Origin: Plecoglossus altivelis
Lineage: Eukaryota; Chordata; Actinopteri; Osmeriformes; Plecoglossidae
Direction: 5' to 3'
Length of the DNA stretch: 64,000 nt
NCBI GenBank assembly: GCA_036571765.1
Contig: BROE01000016.1
Location: 10,849,393-10,913,392, forward strand
A program made the translations under genes and the position numbers. How positions within the stretch are numbered: the first letter of the stretch is position 1; each line of letters starts with the position of its first letter. The notes beneath the pieces are model-generated. The model did not search any database. It was not told where the DNA came from and worked only from the letters and a program-made list of their open reading frames with translations. Shown here piece by piece: positions 23,770-37,828 of the stretch.

Positions 23770-26100
23770 TATTTCAGGTCCCCCGCTGCGTATCTGATCT
23801 TTTATGGATGAGTGTGGGTGTTGGAGAGGGGATAGTCCCCCTCTGCCATGTGTGCTGAGAAGTGGAGTGTGCTGAGAGTGGAAAGCAGGAGGGAAGGAGG
23901 GGTAAGAAGGAGCAGCGTGCTGCCACATGTAGGGAGTCTCCTCTTCCACGTGAGGAAACCCCCGCTCTGTCAGGCGCTCTGTAAACAAGTACACAACAAC
24001 AAAGGCAGCGCAGCACACATACATGCAGCTACAACGCTTTCATTTTCCCCTCACGCATTTGAAAAGCGTGCGTATGTGTGTGCTTGGGGAGGCATGTGCC
24101 CTGCTTAATTTCTGCCACTGGTAGCTGGTTTGAGAGCATATATTGATTTGTAGAACTCAGTAGCATTTGCCCAGAGACCTCACAGACAGACTTTTGATTG
24201 AAAGAGGATGTCCTGACACACTCCTAGACAGTGTGTCTCCTGCTCTTTGAAACAACTATCTGTCTCTCTTTTCCCTTTTATTTCCTTTTTACACGCCCCA
24301 ACTCTTTGTATCTCTGAGTAAGAGGTGAAGAAAAAGAAAGATGTTTCTGTTGAGGACAGAGAGAAGTTGCAGCGTTGACTCTAATGATTCTCTTCACCCT
24401 GCAGAAGTCCTTTCTTATACCATCTCTCCTGTAATCCAACCCTTGCTTTCATCTTGAGATGGACTTGAGCAAAAGCTTGAGAAAAGTACAAATATTGAAA
24501 TAAAAATTCAATTTTCAGATATTCAAATAGAACTACATTCAGACTGATGAACTTGCATCGTGAAATTCAATTCCCCCAAATTTGGGGTAGTTCACATATG
24601 TTTTCAACTTTTGTTTACTAAAGAAATTTCAATGGAGGTATTTCAAAACCGACACATGTGGTGGTATTTAAACTTCAGTATTAAGTATTCAATCCATTTA
24701 AAACATCACGTCACTGATTTGCTTCCATAGTTTGCTTTTGTTACATATGTTTTGATAAGTTTCAAGCATTTTGTGTTGAGGAGAATGTCAGATATTTACT
24801 CCAATAATAAGTTGTATAAATGTGTGTGTATGTTTCGTTTGTGAATGTTTATGTCATTGTTTCCTATGTGTTAGTGCGAGAACTTTCGGACTTATTTTCT
24901 AAATGGCCACTCGTGTTTGCTCATTTGCTATCGCTGGTTATGTTTTTTCCTTCTTCCCACGTTGTTAGAAACCGGATGTAGGGGTCTGTTACCATGGTAA
25001 TGATACAGCTTCCTGATGATTGCCTTCCAATATCTTCCTTGCGTGCTCCATCATGGCTGAGAGTCTGATTAAATCAAAGTCTTCACTCATAGGAAACACC
25101 AAACTAGGATATACAGGGTTTTTCACAATTCAGTGTGTTCTTCATCTGACAATGCAATAGCACTTGTAGGCCAATAGTTTTCAGCATGCCAGCATTGTTT
25201 GTTCAAAATACGTACTTGGCAGACCGTCAACTCTTATACCCTCAGTGAATAGAGCTGCCTTTGAAAGGCAGAAATGAAACACCAAACACCCTTAAAATAT
25301 TGATCTGATTCACTGAGCTCTGTCATGTACAAAGCTTCAACACAAACCATCTCTCATTTATAGAAATAACCATAGGCCATCCTGCCGGTACGAAAAGTCA
25401 ATGAGCAGCTTGAAACCGAATTTTAACACAAATGAATTCTGTTCTTGTGTAATCTATTACTGTATGACGTGTATGACATTTTCAAACGGCAGAGATCTCA
25501 AACTTGTTGCCATGCTTTATGCTTATTATCCTTGTTTAGATATCAATACGCATGCATCTGCACCTGGGGTTTGGTGAGCCAGTATACCGAAACAGTATGC
25601 AGTAGAATCAAGTATACCTTGTGTCTCTATCCTTCCATATATATGAGCCTGTAAGCCCTTGTCGAGGCTGTGACCACCGTGCAAACATCACTGAGTGTTA
25701 ACCTATGAATAATCCAGCATGTCAACATGAAGCTGGGGGGATAAAGATGACCATGCTGAGAGGGCCTGGGTCTCCGGAGGGCCTTTCCTTCATGTATTGT
25801 CCTCAGACCTCCAACCTGGCAGACACCAAGTGTGCAGTCCATGTGAAAACATGTGACCTTCCACTGATGTGCCTGTACCATGAACGATCTGTTCATCCTC
25901 CAAAGGGTGACATGGTTCCACTGCATTTAGTATTTGCGTTTGTACCGATGGAGCTTGGCTGTGCTGTTGATTTTCCTTCAGGTGTATTGAAGTGTATTGA
26001 ATTGAATGTGCTACCGCGTCGTGCCATTTGAGTTGTCTGTTCCAGAGAATGCCTGAAAAGATTCAGAATCGCACGTCTGAAGAACTGCTTTACTGGGGTA

Positions 26101-26600
26101 CGCTTACTTTTGGCAAGAACAAACCATTGTTCACGCTCATAGATATTTGTTAGGTGTCCTTGCCTTTGACGAGCACAGCCTATTGCAATCTCACAGGTAT
26201 TTATTGTTATTGTGTATCTATTACTTTTGTGTAATGTGTACCCCCTCGTCTAACATGCAACGGGTCTGTCCTTTCATCTTGTGTGTCATTATCTGTCTTC
26301 TTTTAGTCACAACTAACCAATCCGAGATAATATATGAACATGGCAGCTCTTTTCAAGCCAACGTTACCGAGGGGATACTAATGAGATCAGGCCGGTCTTT
26401 CACCGGAAATGGTGTGTACCCTCTCCCCTTACATGCTTGTCTTCAGCATGCACAAACCACTGTAGTCACTCATAGATTTTTTGGAGCTGTGCTTGCCTTT
26501 GGCGAGAAAACCATTGTTCTCTCTCATATATATTTATTTATTAGGTGAGCCTGCCTTTGGTGAGCACAACCTATTGTACTCTCACATATATATTTCACAC
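26101..26600. repeat. degenerate tandem repeat, about 55-bp unit, five copies in two clusters
   Basis: Copies lie at about 26101-26153, 26154-26210, 26436-26488, 26489-26544 and 26545-26600. They share a core of the form TGCCTTTGGCGAGAACA, then CCATTGTTC, CTCATA and TATTTATTAGGTG. About 225 bp of different sequence separates copies 2 and 3. It is not CRISPR-like: the copies abut and diverge, and have no unique spacers. Confidence 0.8.
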
Positions 26601-26824
26601 ACTCCTCCCAGAGTTTGGTTCTGCATTATATTAGAATATACAGAATATCAGTTTTTAAAAAATCAGTTCAAAATGGAGAGAATGTCTGCCACCAAAGCAA
26701 GCACACCCCACCCAGTATTTTGCCAGATTTTTTACCCTCTTTAGTTCTATTGTGTTTTTCAAGTTTTCTTGCTTGACTTGCCTATCGATTCTTCTTTCAA
26801 ATGATCTGTGCTGAATAGTATTGA

Positions 26825-26877
26825 TGTGTGTGTGTGTGTGTGTGTGTGTGCGTGCGTGCGTGTGTGTGTGTGTGTGG
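26825..26877. repeat. (GT)n/(GC) microsatellite
   Basis: A GT dinucleotide tract interrupted by CGTGCGTGCG. Confidence 0.95.
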
Positions 26878-27884
26878 TTGTGTGCATGTCCATACATGCA
26901 CAATATGTTGATTTTATGTCGGTGAATGTTCGAATATACAGGCCATGATTCAGCTTTGTGGAAGATGGTGACGTTCAGGTAACCATAAAAGACAGAGCAC
27001 AGGATGCTGTCAGACAGCAACCAGCGTACACTGGGGTGAATCAGAGCAGAAAAAGAAGTGAATCAATCAATCAATGCTATTGATGATGAACTAAAAATAT
27101 CCTGTTGTTTTTTGCCTTAAGTAAATGACTGAACATTGGTCTGGGTTGGGACCAGACACAATAAGAAGAAAGGATGACTGTTTTAAATACAGGTTTTCCC
27201 ATTTCTGTACTGCATGTGTTTTTTTCCAAGCTGATGGCATTATTGTGCTGTTATTATTATTATTATTGTTCGCTTGTCATGCCAACTGAGCACTCTAAAT
27301 CGAATTGTCATAGTGAGAGTTGGAGGAAATCTATTTGTGTGCGTAGGTGTGTGAGCAGTCTGTGTGTGTGTCAGCAGTTTGTGTGTGTGTGAGAGAGAGA
27401 GGATGTATTGCGCTAACCAATTGAGTTCATTATCAAGTCTGTGGGGGGGGGGGAAGTGACCTTTTCCATGGCAACAAACACACAGTAACATAGCGAAGGA
27501 AAACAATAATTTGAGAATTTATGTTCATTTCACGGATATTTTCCCCTTCCTCCCAGAGTGTGTTTCTGCAATGACACAACAGCTTTCCGGTGCTAAACTA
27601 ATACTGGTGATGGGAGGAATGGTCATGGCTCATGTTGACCTCATTTAAGGTATACCCCAGGAGATTCATAACCTCTAAAGTCATCTGGAACCTTGTGTCG
27701 CTGAAATCTTGAAAATATGTGCAAATGATTGGGGGTGGGAAGGAAATGTCTCACAGTAATGCCCAACACTCAAACCACTACAGACAAGGGAAAGCCACAA
27801 ATGCAAGACGCGACACTATAGGAAAGGGAGGAGAAATATAATGAAGACTAACAAAAAAATGGAAAGAAAAGAAGAGAGGCCAGT

Positions 27885-27903
27885 GGGGGGGGGGGGGGGG
27901 GGG
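27885..27903. repeat. poly-G run of 19
   Basis: Nineteen consecutive G on the plus strand. It could form a quadruplex and is a likely site of sequencing or assembly error. Confidence 0.9.
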
Positions 27904-30900
27904 TGAGGAGATAAACAGAAACTCCAAACAATGAAAGACTGTTACCATCACCTCAGATGAGTTGGACCTCTGTGTCTGTTGAGCTGCCTTTCATTCCTAT
28001 AGGCAGATTAGATCTCTGGCAATATTGTCCTTTATTATTCCTTCAATTATTTATACCTCCCTGCCATGAAAAAGCAGGAGGAGATCACGACACTGCTATA
28101 CTGGCTTGTGGATTCATTCGTACCTGTGTTGATTTGGCTGTTTCGGACCCAGATAAGAGAGTGAAAATAAAGCAGCATACCATATTACCTACTGGCTATG
28201 CTGAATGAAGTCATCACAGTATTGAAATTGATTGTGCTCTAGTCAATCTCTCCTGCATTGTTTGATTCAAGATCAGTAGGTATACACAAAAATGACCTTG
28301 GTCTGTTTTTTCACTCTCTCCCAGCAGAGTCTTTTCATATACAGTGACTTTGAGTGGGATTTGATTATAATCTATTTTCTTTGTCTGATGCCTCTCTATC
28401 TTTCCTGCATCCTTGACAGAAACTCTAACCAAGCCATTATTTTCTTAAAAAGCCTTCCAAAATACAAATAAGCCTGTGTGAAAAGAAGTGGGAAAAATGT
28501 GTCCCTGATATTTCATTTTTTTCAAGTTATTAGAGAAAGACTGGTTGAGGTCAGTGCTTGTGACCATGACCAGGGTAGAAGCATTTGAAGAATGCATGGA
28601 ATAAAAGCCTCCCACAGCCTTTATTGAGCTGTTGGCAGCCTTACATCCATGGGTTCATTGTCAATCCTCCATCATCTCCTAACTGTAATGACACTTTCGG
28701 GATAAGGGTCATATTGCAGATTGAATCTATTCCCCGAAACTGCAACAACCATCAACCCTTCCTTCCTGGTGACGGCCCCTCCCATCCATCTCCTGTGGTG
28801 GCTGAAACAGGGTTACGACCTCAGGATGTGGAGGGGGCTGTCGAAACTGTGCAAACAAGAAGCTAGGCTAATGATCGGGCTTCACTCTGATCTTTCCAGT
28901 ATGAGCACAGCCCACGATGCCGTTCAGAGGAGATATGGGAGATAGAGAGAAACATGGGGACGGAGAGATGGAGAATGACAGGTGTGCTCTGCACTGTCCA
29001 TCTGTCTTTTTTCCTCACCTCTCAAATCCCCTCATCTCCATTTTCTCACTCTCGGGTTTGTTCACTGTTTGAGCCATGCATGCCATCATCATCATCATCA
29101 TCGTCTGCGTCGGTTTGGTGAATAATTTTGACACTAAAAGGGGTGGGATGTGCCGTCTGTGTGTGTCTGTGAGTGTGTATGCCCAGATGCTTGCTTGTTG
29201 CTGATTATAGGCTACTAGCATTTACAATGTTTATCAAATTGATTGTGAACGTTTGGTTGATTGAGAGCACCGTGTCACTTACTGTATGCATATTGTGAAA
29301 TGTGAGCTACGAGCTCTTAGAAATGTCAACACCCCACAGCTGTGTCATCCACCAACCAACTTTATCTTGTTGGGATTGCATGTCTGGTTACAGGGCAGTC
29401 ACGATGAAAGTGCTTGAGTTTGACATTTCCCAAGCAAATGCTGGCTCGGTACATAGGTTATCACCTGTCCACTGTGCCCCTGGAAGGAAGACACTGCAGC
29501 TCTGCCTGAGTGCAGCCAGATAGATAGTGAAAAGATGACATTTAATAGGACAATAGAGAGATGGGTCTGCTGCCCTGATTGGTCCTCTGGGTTTGGAGCC
29601 AACTGTTTAAGAGGCTGCTCTGTTCCCACAGCTCACACTGATAATAGTTTTATTGTTTGGGTAAATGTCAGGCGGATATACTGTACCTATCTTTTTGACA
29701 GCAACTACTTTGGTAAGATGTACGTGTAGGATCAGATTAGCTGGAGAGACGCACCGCTCTCATCCGGTTCAGTCTGGCTTTTTAGCTATTCTCTCTCTCC
29801 CCCCTGTCCGTATATAGCACCTCCACCTTCTATTACTTCCTGTTGTTTTCTCTTCCTCTCCTATCTCACCCTCCGGCTCACACTTCTTTTTGTTCTCTTG
29901 ACTTCTTGCCTCTTAATCCCTCTCTCTGTCTCTGTGACTCTGTGCTGCATGTACCATGGTCTTATTTCAACCTCCCTCTCTACCCTCTTTTGCTCTCTCT
30001 CATTATCGAAACTTTGATTATCATAGCCTAAGATGCAGCAGTATGATTTAAATTACGGTTGCAGCTTTGAAGTTTGAATGAGCCATGATTTAGAGTGAGC
30101 CATAACAATTATAATCCTCTTACTAAACTATAGAACCAAGATTAGACTGTAAATTACAGTCTTAGGTTCACAGGCTTATTAGCCAATGTTTTTATTTATT
30201 ACTTTGTGTGTTGTTATTGTTACAGCCATGGCGTAAAGCTCTTGGATAATTACGTATTCACGGAATAGATCAAATGTATTGTTTCATTATCGGGGTCCAG
30301 AGTACAGTGATTTAGTTTCAGAGGGATAAAAGAAAATGCTGTTATACATTATTCCACTATTCACTACTCTGAAAAGTGTCGAATACCAAACACCCTGTCC
30401 TCTGCCTCAACCATTTCTCCTTGGTAACAGCAGCATATTGTGATGTATGGGGGGTTTCTGCTGCTGTTAGTGGTAGAATCAGTCCATGCCTGACCTCTGT
30501 GATCTTGGCTGCACTGCTCAACCAGGTGTGTTGGGGAGGTGTGAGGCCTTGGGAATGAGCCTGTAGCCCCTGGTAGCATGTGGGTTTGAAGGGCCAGGGA
30601 ATACGATTGGCCAGAGTTTAGTAATCTAGTCAGGGAGGTTTCTAGATGGGTTCCCTGTGGAGCCGTCCATCCCCAGTCACTGTGAAACACCGTAATGCCG
30701 TGTGACTGTGTTCGCAGCTGGCTGGGATTGAATGCATTCCTAAACACAACAGATAACACACGCACACGCACACAAACATGATTTGCGAAGAGTGGGAATG
30801 CACGTACGCACTATGAAACCTGTGGGCACACACTCATTGAAATAAACACACACCCACCTCGCTCTCTTGCTCTCTCTCTCTCTCCTCGTCCGCCAGTAAG

Positions 30901-33900
30901 TGGTCAGATAAAAGGAAAGCAGCAGCAGAGAGGGTCAGAGGGGTCAGTGGTGGATAACAGTGTGCTGATGAAACCGCATGGAAGCTTTTAGATAAACCCT
31001 CTCAGGCCATACCGGGCCCAGATCACCCTGATGGACCTGAGGCCGTGGGATCAGTCATGGTTCGCCAGAGAGATACAAGCGCTGATAGGTCCTCAAAAAC
31101 GAATACACAGCATTCAAAGAACAGACCTGTCAGATCGATACTCAGAAAACGTGTAGAAAACCTACGTCAGCAGACGCGCTGAACTGGAAATGGGAACGCT
31201 TTTTTTCCCCACAGTTAACGTCTCAAGGTAGGAGGGAAGGCAAAAAAGGTTTTGATGGCCCAGAAATGTCACATCACAGAGCACTCAATGTTTGATCTGT
31301 GAGTGTGCGCATGAATGTTTATGTGTGTGTGTGCGTAGATTATCTATGTGCCTGATACAGAAATGTATCCAAACCAAAAGGAATATCTGTTGAGCCCTGC
31401 TGGTGCCATGCCACTTGTGGCTTGATTTGGGGTTGGCAGGGTACCATCCTATTTCCTGGAAAGGGTGTATGATGAGACATCCAGATGGCTGGTTGCCGCC
31501 TCCTGACCGTGCTGAAGGGTTCCAGCCCACGTGGCTGGGAGCACCAGGCTACAGTAGAAGATCTTCCTTTAGACCGGCTGTGCAGCAACCAAGGATGGTG
31601 TTGTTCGCACATTCTATTTCCTGTCCTGTCTTTCAGTCCCACTCTCATTGGCAGCTCTGCTGTGTTAGACTGCAAATAAAACAAGCCTTGTGAATTGTGT
31701 TAACCTGCCTGCCCAGCGTTGATCAAGTAAAATGATTTGGAGATTCTGATTGGTTGATGTTGTGGATGGATAGATAGTATGTGATATGGCTGGTCAAAAA
31801 AGTGCAGAGGGCGGCATTGTGTACACAGTTTTGTTAATTCTGTTTATCATGCTCACCAATCCTCAGGAGTCTGGATAGCTTACAAGTCTTCCAACCCGTA
31901 ATAATGTTTTGATTAAACATAAGTAATGAGGATTGTGTTACTAATCCTGTTTTCATACGGCTTGAGCATTGCGTAAGATCAGAGCTGTATTTGTGAGGAA
32001 TAGAGCACAAAATGGATAATGAGAGGAAGAGAAACCTTTTATGACTGAACTTGGTAGAGGAGTGGAGATGTTGAGCAATAAGGGGAAAAGGGGAGATTTT
32101 CTCTGGAAAATTCAAGCCATTCTATTCAAACGTGAGTCTACAGACCCGGGCCAAATAAGAAGAGTACTCGATAAAAGGAGTGTTCTGTTTATGCTTGAAT
32201 GACTGAGAGGGTCTCTCAGTGTTATTTTTAATTTCCAAGCCTTTTGCCTTCTCTCCGGCAATAATGGGCTTGAATAAATGAATATATTAACACAGAGGGG
32301 ACAGAGCCAAGACACACTCCTTCTCTCCATCCACAGCTCTGAGCGATTAGCAAGTGTTAGCCTTGGCCATACTAGCTCCAGGCTTAAACATTATGAAAGC
32401 TGTCATTTAAGTTTGGCAAATAAACAACAGTGCTTAAGAGTTTGTAAGCCGTGCTGAAGTGACTCACTGCAGTTGAACGTCTCCATAGAAAACGGTTGAC
32501 ATTTCAACAACATTCTGATTGACAGAAAATGGTACCCTTTTTGAAAGCCTTCGATGAGATCAAGAAGGCTTTGATCCGAAACAAAAAAAGTAATCAATGC
32601 CAATCAAAACGACGTTGATGGACCTTCATTTGGATCCACTTCTATCGCTTAACCCAGGCTTTCACATGGTATAAAGAAGAGCATCGAAGCTCTGAAGCCT
32701 GGGCTGTGACCTGATAGCATTTGACTGAGAGATGTGACACTGATGTGACAAGCTCACCGCGCAGTGTTCCCTTGGCTGCCTCTTACCAAGAACACTGACA
32801 AACGGACAGCAAGGAGGAGGGACAGACAGCAGACATCAAAACAGATGTGCAAACTGATGGAAACTTAGCCCGCTCTTTCCAGTGGGGATTGCCATTCACT
32901 TTACCAGGGGCCTCCTTTAGTTAGGGGTCCCTCTGAGCCACTCACTGGCTCTCTGCCTCACTGCCTCCTATAGCCAGAATACAAGCCTCAGAGGAGAGGG
33001 TGGTTATTATTTAGGTAGGAGCACAGAATCCAGGAAGGACACTGATGCTTTCCATCCTTCCGGTAAAAGTTGTCAGCTTATGGACTGTTTAGTACTTGCA
33101 TCCAATTACAATTAATGAAGAAAGTATGGCTTAAAGGCTTAACAGGGGTGTATGACAAAAAATACATGACTAAAACAGCTACTCATATCATGTGTTAGTA
33201 ATCTCCCTAATAGACAGTATACTGTTCTATACGCTCACAGTTCTGTGCTCCTTAAAAAAGCAGGCTCCCCTATCCTGAATCTACCACCGTCGCATTGAGC
33301 AGACATGCAGGGAAACCACAGGGCCTCAGGTACGCACCGAGGCTTCACGAGGGGCGAGACCCGGTGGGATTCCCTAGAAAACTCAGTATCACTTAATGTG
33401 GGCCAGGAGGAGACTTTCACCGGCTGTTTTGGAAGTCCATTTGGTTCGTCTGCTTCTGTTTCCACCCAGTATGCGGAGAGCAAGAGAGGCCAGGCCAGAG
33501 ATCAACTCAGGTGAAATGGGGAGGAAGAGCCTTGCCAGGTGAGAGAGAATGCATGAGCTAGGTTACCTAAGGCTGCACTAGGTTACAGTGTTGCACAAAC
33601 AAAGAAAACAGAGGCCAGATAAGCTACTGCATGATAACTATCCTACCAATGAAGCGATCCTTCTACGTAGCCAGCAGACCTGTTTGCAGGAAAAAGTAAT
33701 AAATGAGACGTTTAGGAAGTCCACTTTAGTTACCAAACAGTCTGAATTATTTAAGTAAACATTTTTTGAATAGGGTGTGACAAATGTGAGGCAGCTGGTG
33801 TATGTCAGTAATGGAGCATCGACTAACATGGCGAATACTTTGAGTGGTAAGGAGAGGGAACAAACAGGGAGGCTGCCAGGGCCACTGTTTCCATAGTACT

Positions 33901-34000
33901 CCAAGGACAGGCGTTGCTGATATGATCTCCACGTCCTAGTTGTACCGGGGAGTAGCTATCGCGTTCACACTATCACACTTGCCCCCAACACTGGAACTGG

Positions 34001-34049
34001 ATTGACTCTTGCTCAGTAACAAGGCATGCCATGGGAACACTGTGTGTGT

Positions 34050-34116
<67 letters not shown>

Positions 34117-37100
34117 AGATGGAGAGAGCCTAGGAGAGAAAGTGACAGATAACTGCCAAAAAAAGGAAAAGACTCTCTAGTTCTGAGAATGTGCTTTTAA
34201 AAGCATGATTACCAATTCAAATCAGCTCCTTTGAGTCTGTGAGTAATTGTATAACATTCTCCAGCATTGACATTCACATGAAGGACACTACATTATTTCC
34301 TTCCTTTGACCACCCACACCATCGGGGCAGTCCTTAACTATCCCTATTGCTCAGTAGATAAATAGGATTCAGGCAATAGCAGTCCTGCCAGGCTTACAAG
34401 TCCCACTGTCTACCCTTCAAAGCCACCAATGGAATGAGCTGATATCCACTCATTAATGCAGTCTCTAGTCTGGTACACCTCTCTTCTCTCGTTCTCCTCT
34501 CTTTTACTTCTGCCACCTCCGCACCTCTTCAGGTGATATTTGGACTATGTATTAGTGTTTGATAGCCAGGCCGGTCACAACATCTGCTGTAATTTCTAGG
34601 CAAATGAACTTGCTTGTCTGCAAAGAAGAAGGAAGCAGAAATTAATGAGATTGGGAAAAGTCAAGGGTCCTCATTAGGTGCTTGGTTTTCCTCTCCACTC
34701 TCACCCCTGTCAGATGAATACACACGTAAACCAATTGAACAAAATCTTCAGGTAGACAACCTGAATACACAAAAATGGTGGCTTTCAAATGATGAGCCAC
34801 CTCTGGCATCTCCAAGGCCATGCAATCCTTTCAGAAGCCCATCTGAAAACAATCAGGCAGCTTGAATGACTAACTGACTGACCACACCGGTATAGTACAG
34901 GATCTCAGTGGTACTGATAAAAACACCTCTTTGCTGCAGTCCACCTGTTGCCAGCTTACATAGCATCTGGACATGCTGCTGTGACTCAGCTGGATGGAGA
35001 GCTTGCACCACCCTATCATTTGCTTTGATAAACTTGTTAGGTGGAAGGGGGCTCCATATTCACACGGTGTGTTAGCTACAGAACAGGGGCTTTAAAGGCT
35101 CATTGAGCATTATTGATTGGAGAAGAGGTGGAGGACGTCAGTGAGCAGGTGGCAAATGCCAGTGTTATTACCTTCCAGCACTGAGGATGTGTTAAGTGAG
35201 TTGTCACAGAGTTGATCTTTCTCCCCGTTGGGAATGAGATGCACTGACACCCTGTCATCATGTATTTGCGTGTGGATGTTTGGTTGCACCTGCCTGAAGC
35301 GGTCCATTGTAGCTACGGGCTCTGATCCCCACATCTGTCCCTTCTGGGAGTGTTTAAGAAGTGCTTCTCCTCTTCCATTGGGAGAGTTCAAGTGTGCAAG
35401 TAGAGAGACAAATGGTGTTGTGTTTTTAGGAGGGTTATAATAAACATCATAGACGATGATTTATTCCTCAGTCTGCCACCCCCAGCTTTTCCTCTTCTTT
35501 CTTCATTGTTACCAGAATGTGTGGATGTATATTGTTCCTAAATTCCAGAGGTGGTTTTGCCCTTTGTATGGTTATACATAAACAGTTATGTATTCATTAG
35601 ACATGTTCATACTGGTCTTTCATAAAATAGTTGCTTCAACTGTCGATTTCAGCTTGTATTTTCTGTCACCAGTTTCCAAAAGAATATTATTTTGTCCTGA
35701 ACTTCCCTGCCACGTCCTGTGGCCCAGACACACTTTGTTTACTTCATGCTTCAGTGATGAATCAATAAGTGAACCTTTCTACTCTCAACACCTGGAATTT
35801 GCTCTTTTGACGGGCACTTATCCAAGCCTTTCTCCGAGATGAACAATAATACATTCATTTTTTCTTCTTCTTCTGCAGCATTTATGTGGAAAGATTCTGA
35901 GGCAAGGTGAAAGAATGGGCTTTTGTTAACAATTTCACCCGAGGTGTGATTCACGTCCGAAAAGCCAGCTGTTGCCATGTGAACCAAAGCAGCGTACAGC
36001 ATGAACATAATTGTGTGTGTGCACCCGTCTGTGTGCCGACGTGTGTGTGCATGTGTATATATTGTCAGTGCTCGTCATATCTGTACTTTGAACGTGATAC
36101 CCTGTATGTTTGCAAATGCATCCTTGGCTGTACAGCGGTCTACAAATTATACTATAATGAAAATCTATCAATATGTAATTACATGTTATGGGTTGATGGT
36201 GTCATACAGATTAGATGTGCCTTGGCATAGATAACTGGAATAAGACTGTGAGAAGAGACGTAGGCCACTCTGTCATCCACAGGGGCCCTTAGCCGTAGAC
36301 AATCTCTCCCCTCCATCTCTGCCTTGGGAGATAAACAGCCAGACAGATTGGGCGATCACAACGGCTTTAGTTGTTTGATTACCCAGCAGGCTTCTATCCC
36401 TCACGCTGACTGAGGCGGCGATGCCACCTCCTCATCTCTCAACAAAACATGAGATTTATGACTGCCATTTCCTCACCACAAAATCCTAGAGACACAGGGA
36501 TTGTATTTCTGTGTCCACTCTGTTACCAGCAGGTTACCAAGAGCAGAGACAAGTGAAGGATGACTGTGTGGTGAGAGGCTGGGTTAACCACATCTTTCAA
36601 TGCAGAACACGGTCATCGCCAGTAACACCCTTGGTCAAAACAACAGTGAGGTTAGATCTTTCAACTGGCTACCGGTTGCCACCACGATTAAGCACAAATC
36701 TCTCCCATTTGCATCTGCTCTAGGCAACAGGACAGCCACTGCTCAACTTCATGGCATCACCCAGCCTTACGTACCAACTCTGGAGCTTTGTTCTGCAACA
36801 TCAAGTAGCCCCTGTACAAAGAACGGTTAGCGCACTCCTATCATGTGGTGATTCTCCTTCCTTGTCCCAGTGCTTGCATGACCTCTCTTTTTGACCAAGC
36901 ACTGTTCATTGAGTATTGTCCACCGTGCCTTCTGCTGGGATGCGGTTACTTGGCGACGTGTCTTGTAAATACTGATCGTTCCGTGACTCTTGATATACGG
37001 TAGAACTAAGCACTTCTGATTATTGATCTTCTGCTCTACTTTTTATTATTTCCGTTTCATAATGCAGCAGGCATACTGTGGTAGACATAATGAAACAGGG

Positions 37101-37150
37101 CATGTATTAAATAGTATGAATATTCATGTGGAGACCTAGACTTGTCACAA
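34001..37150. other. intergenic region, no gene recognised; possible regulatory stretch
   Basis: A long GT repeat lies at 34041-34113. The interval about 36270-36480 is unique, compositionally balanced, free of long open frames and of simple repeats, and looks like candidate conserved non-coding DNA. No coding exon was recognised. Confidence 0.45.
34041..34113. repeat. (GT)n microsatellite
   Basis: More than 30 GT units with one CACG interruption near the start. Confidence 0.95.
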
Positions 37151-37433
37151 TATTCCCTTTATTATTCAAGGAAAACCTTAAAACCCGTCATATACATACT
37201 ATAGAATCTTTTTTACAGAACACTGGTTGTTAGTGTAGTTTGTCACCACCTAGAAGAATACATATACACAACTCCTCAGGGCCAACAACTGGGATGGTAA
37301 GCTGTTACTTACAAATAGTTCTCTCTGTAACACTGCCCTATGATAACCAATTATTCACCACATGTAGTGTTCTTTCTTGTCCTGGGAGAAATCTGGTTTC
37401 GTCTTACTCTTGAAAGTAGGTAATTCAGCCTTA

Positions 37434-37439
37434 TTTATT
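37434..37439 (-). terminator. cox7a2l: candidate poly(A) signal of cox7a2l
   Basis: TTTATT on the plus strand (AATAAA on minus), about 390 bases after the cox7a2l stop. Another copy at 37158-37163 is an alternative, so the site is uncertain. Confidence 0.4.
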
Positions 37440-37828
37440 TTGTCCAAAGACTAGTCCGCTGTTTTCTGATTGTTATTGAAGGACTGATGTTTATGTAAAC
37501 GGCAAGATGACAGTGACAAAAATTGGACAATTTTTGGATAGGCCTGTGCAAACACAATCAACAACCCCACAGGGAGCTCATGTAATGAGGGCCAATTAAA
37601 AAAATGAACCAACAGATGACTTAAATCATACATTTATGTAACCAAAAGAATACATTCACCTCTGTGATAAACAAGAAACACCTTTTTTTAGGAGATTTGA
37701 GGATCCTTACAAGACTATTCCTTTTTTTTATCAAATCTGTGATCATAATCATCATTGTCCATGTCATCGCTTCTAATATCAGTTATGCTGAATCCTGTTG
37801 ATCTTATGAGGAAAAAGGCAGCCCAGGT

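Larger units (their letters stand above)
19101..26000. other. intergenic region, no gene recognised; possible non-coding regulatory stretches
   Basis: No exon was recognised on either strand. Two stretches (about 19660-19830 and 20800-20910) are unique, free of simple repeats and rich in TAAT/ATTA and GATA-type words, which resembles conserved non-coding DNA. A 16-bp minisatellite (23033-23096) and a TC/GT tract (23591-23769) are the clear structured elements. Confidence 0.45.
26601..34000. other. intergenic region, no gene recognised
   Basis: No coding exon was recognised. It contains a GT repeat (26825-26877), a run of 19 G (27885-27903), a short ATC triplet repeat (about 29082-29102) and otherwise unique sequence. 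Open frames here are at most 135 codons and show no recognisable domain. Confidence 0.6.

Noticed and set aside
26147..26548. 133-codon open frame
   Set aside because: It runs through two clusters of a degenerate 55-bp tandem repeat and has no domain.
26101..26600. Possible CRISPR array
   Set aside because: The copies abut, diverge and lack unique spacers; the genome is a vertebrate one.
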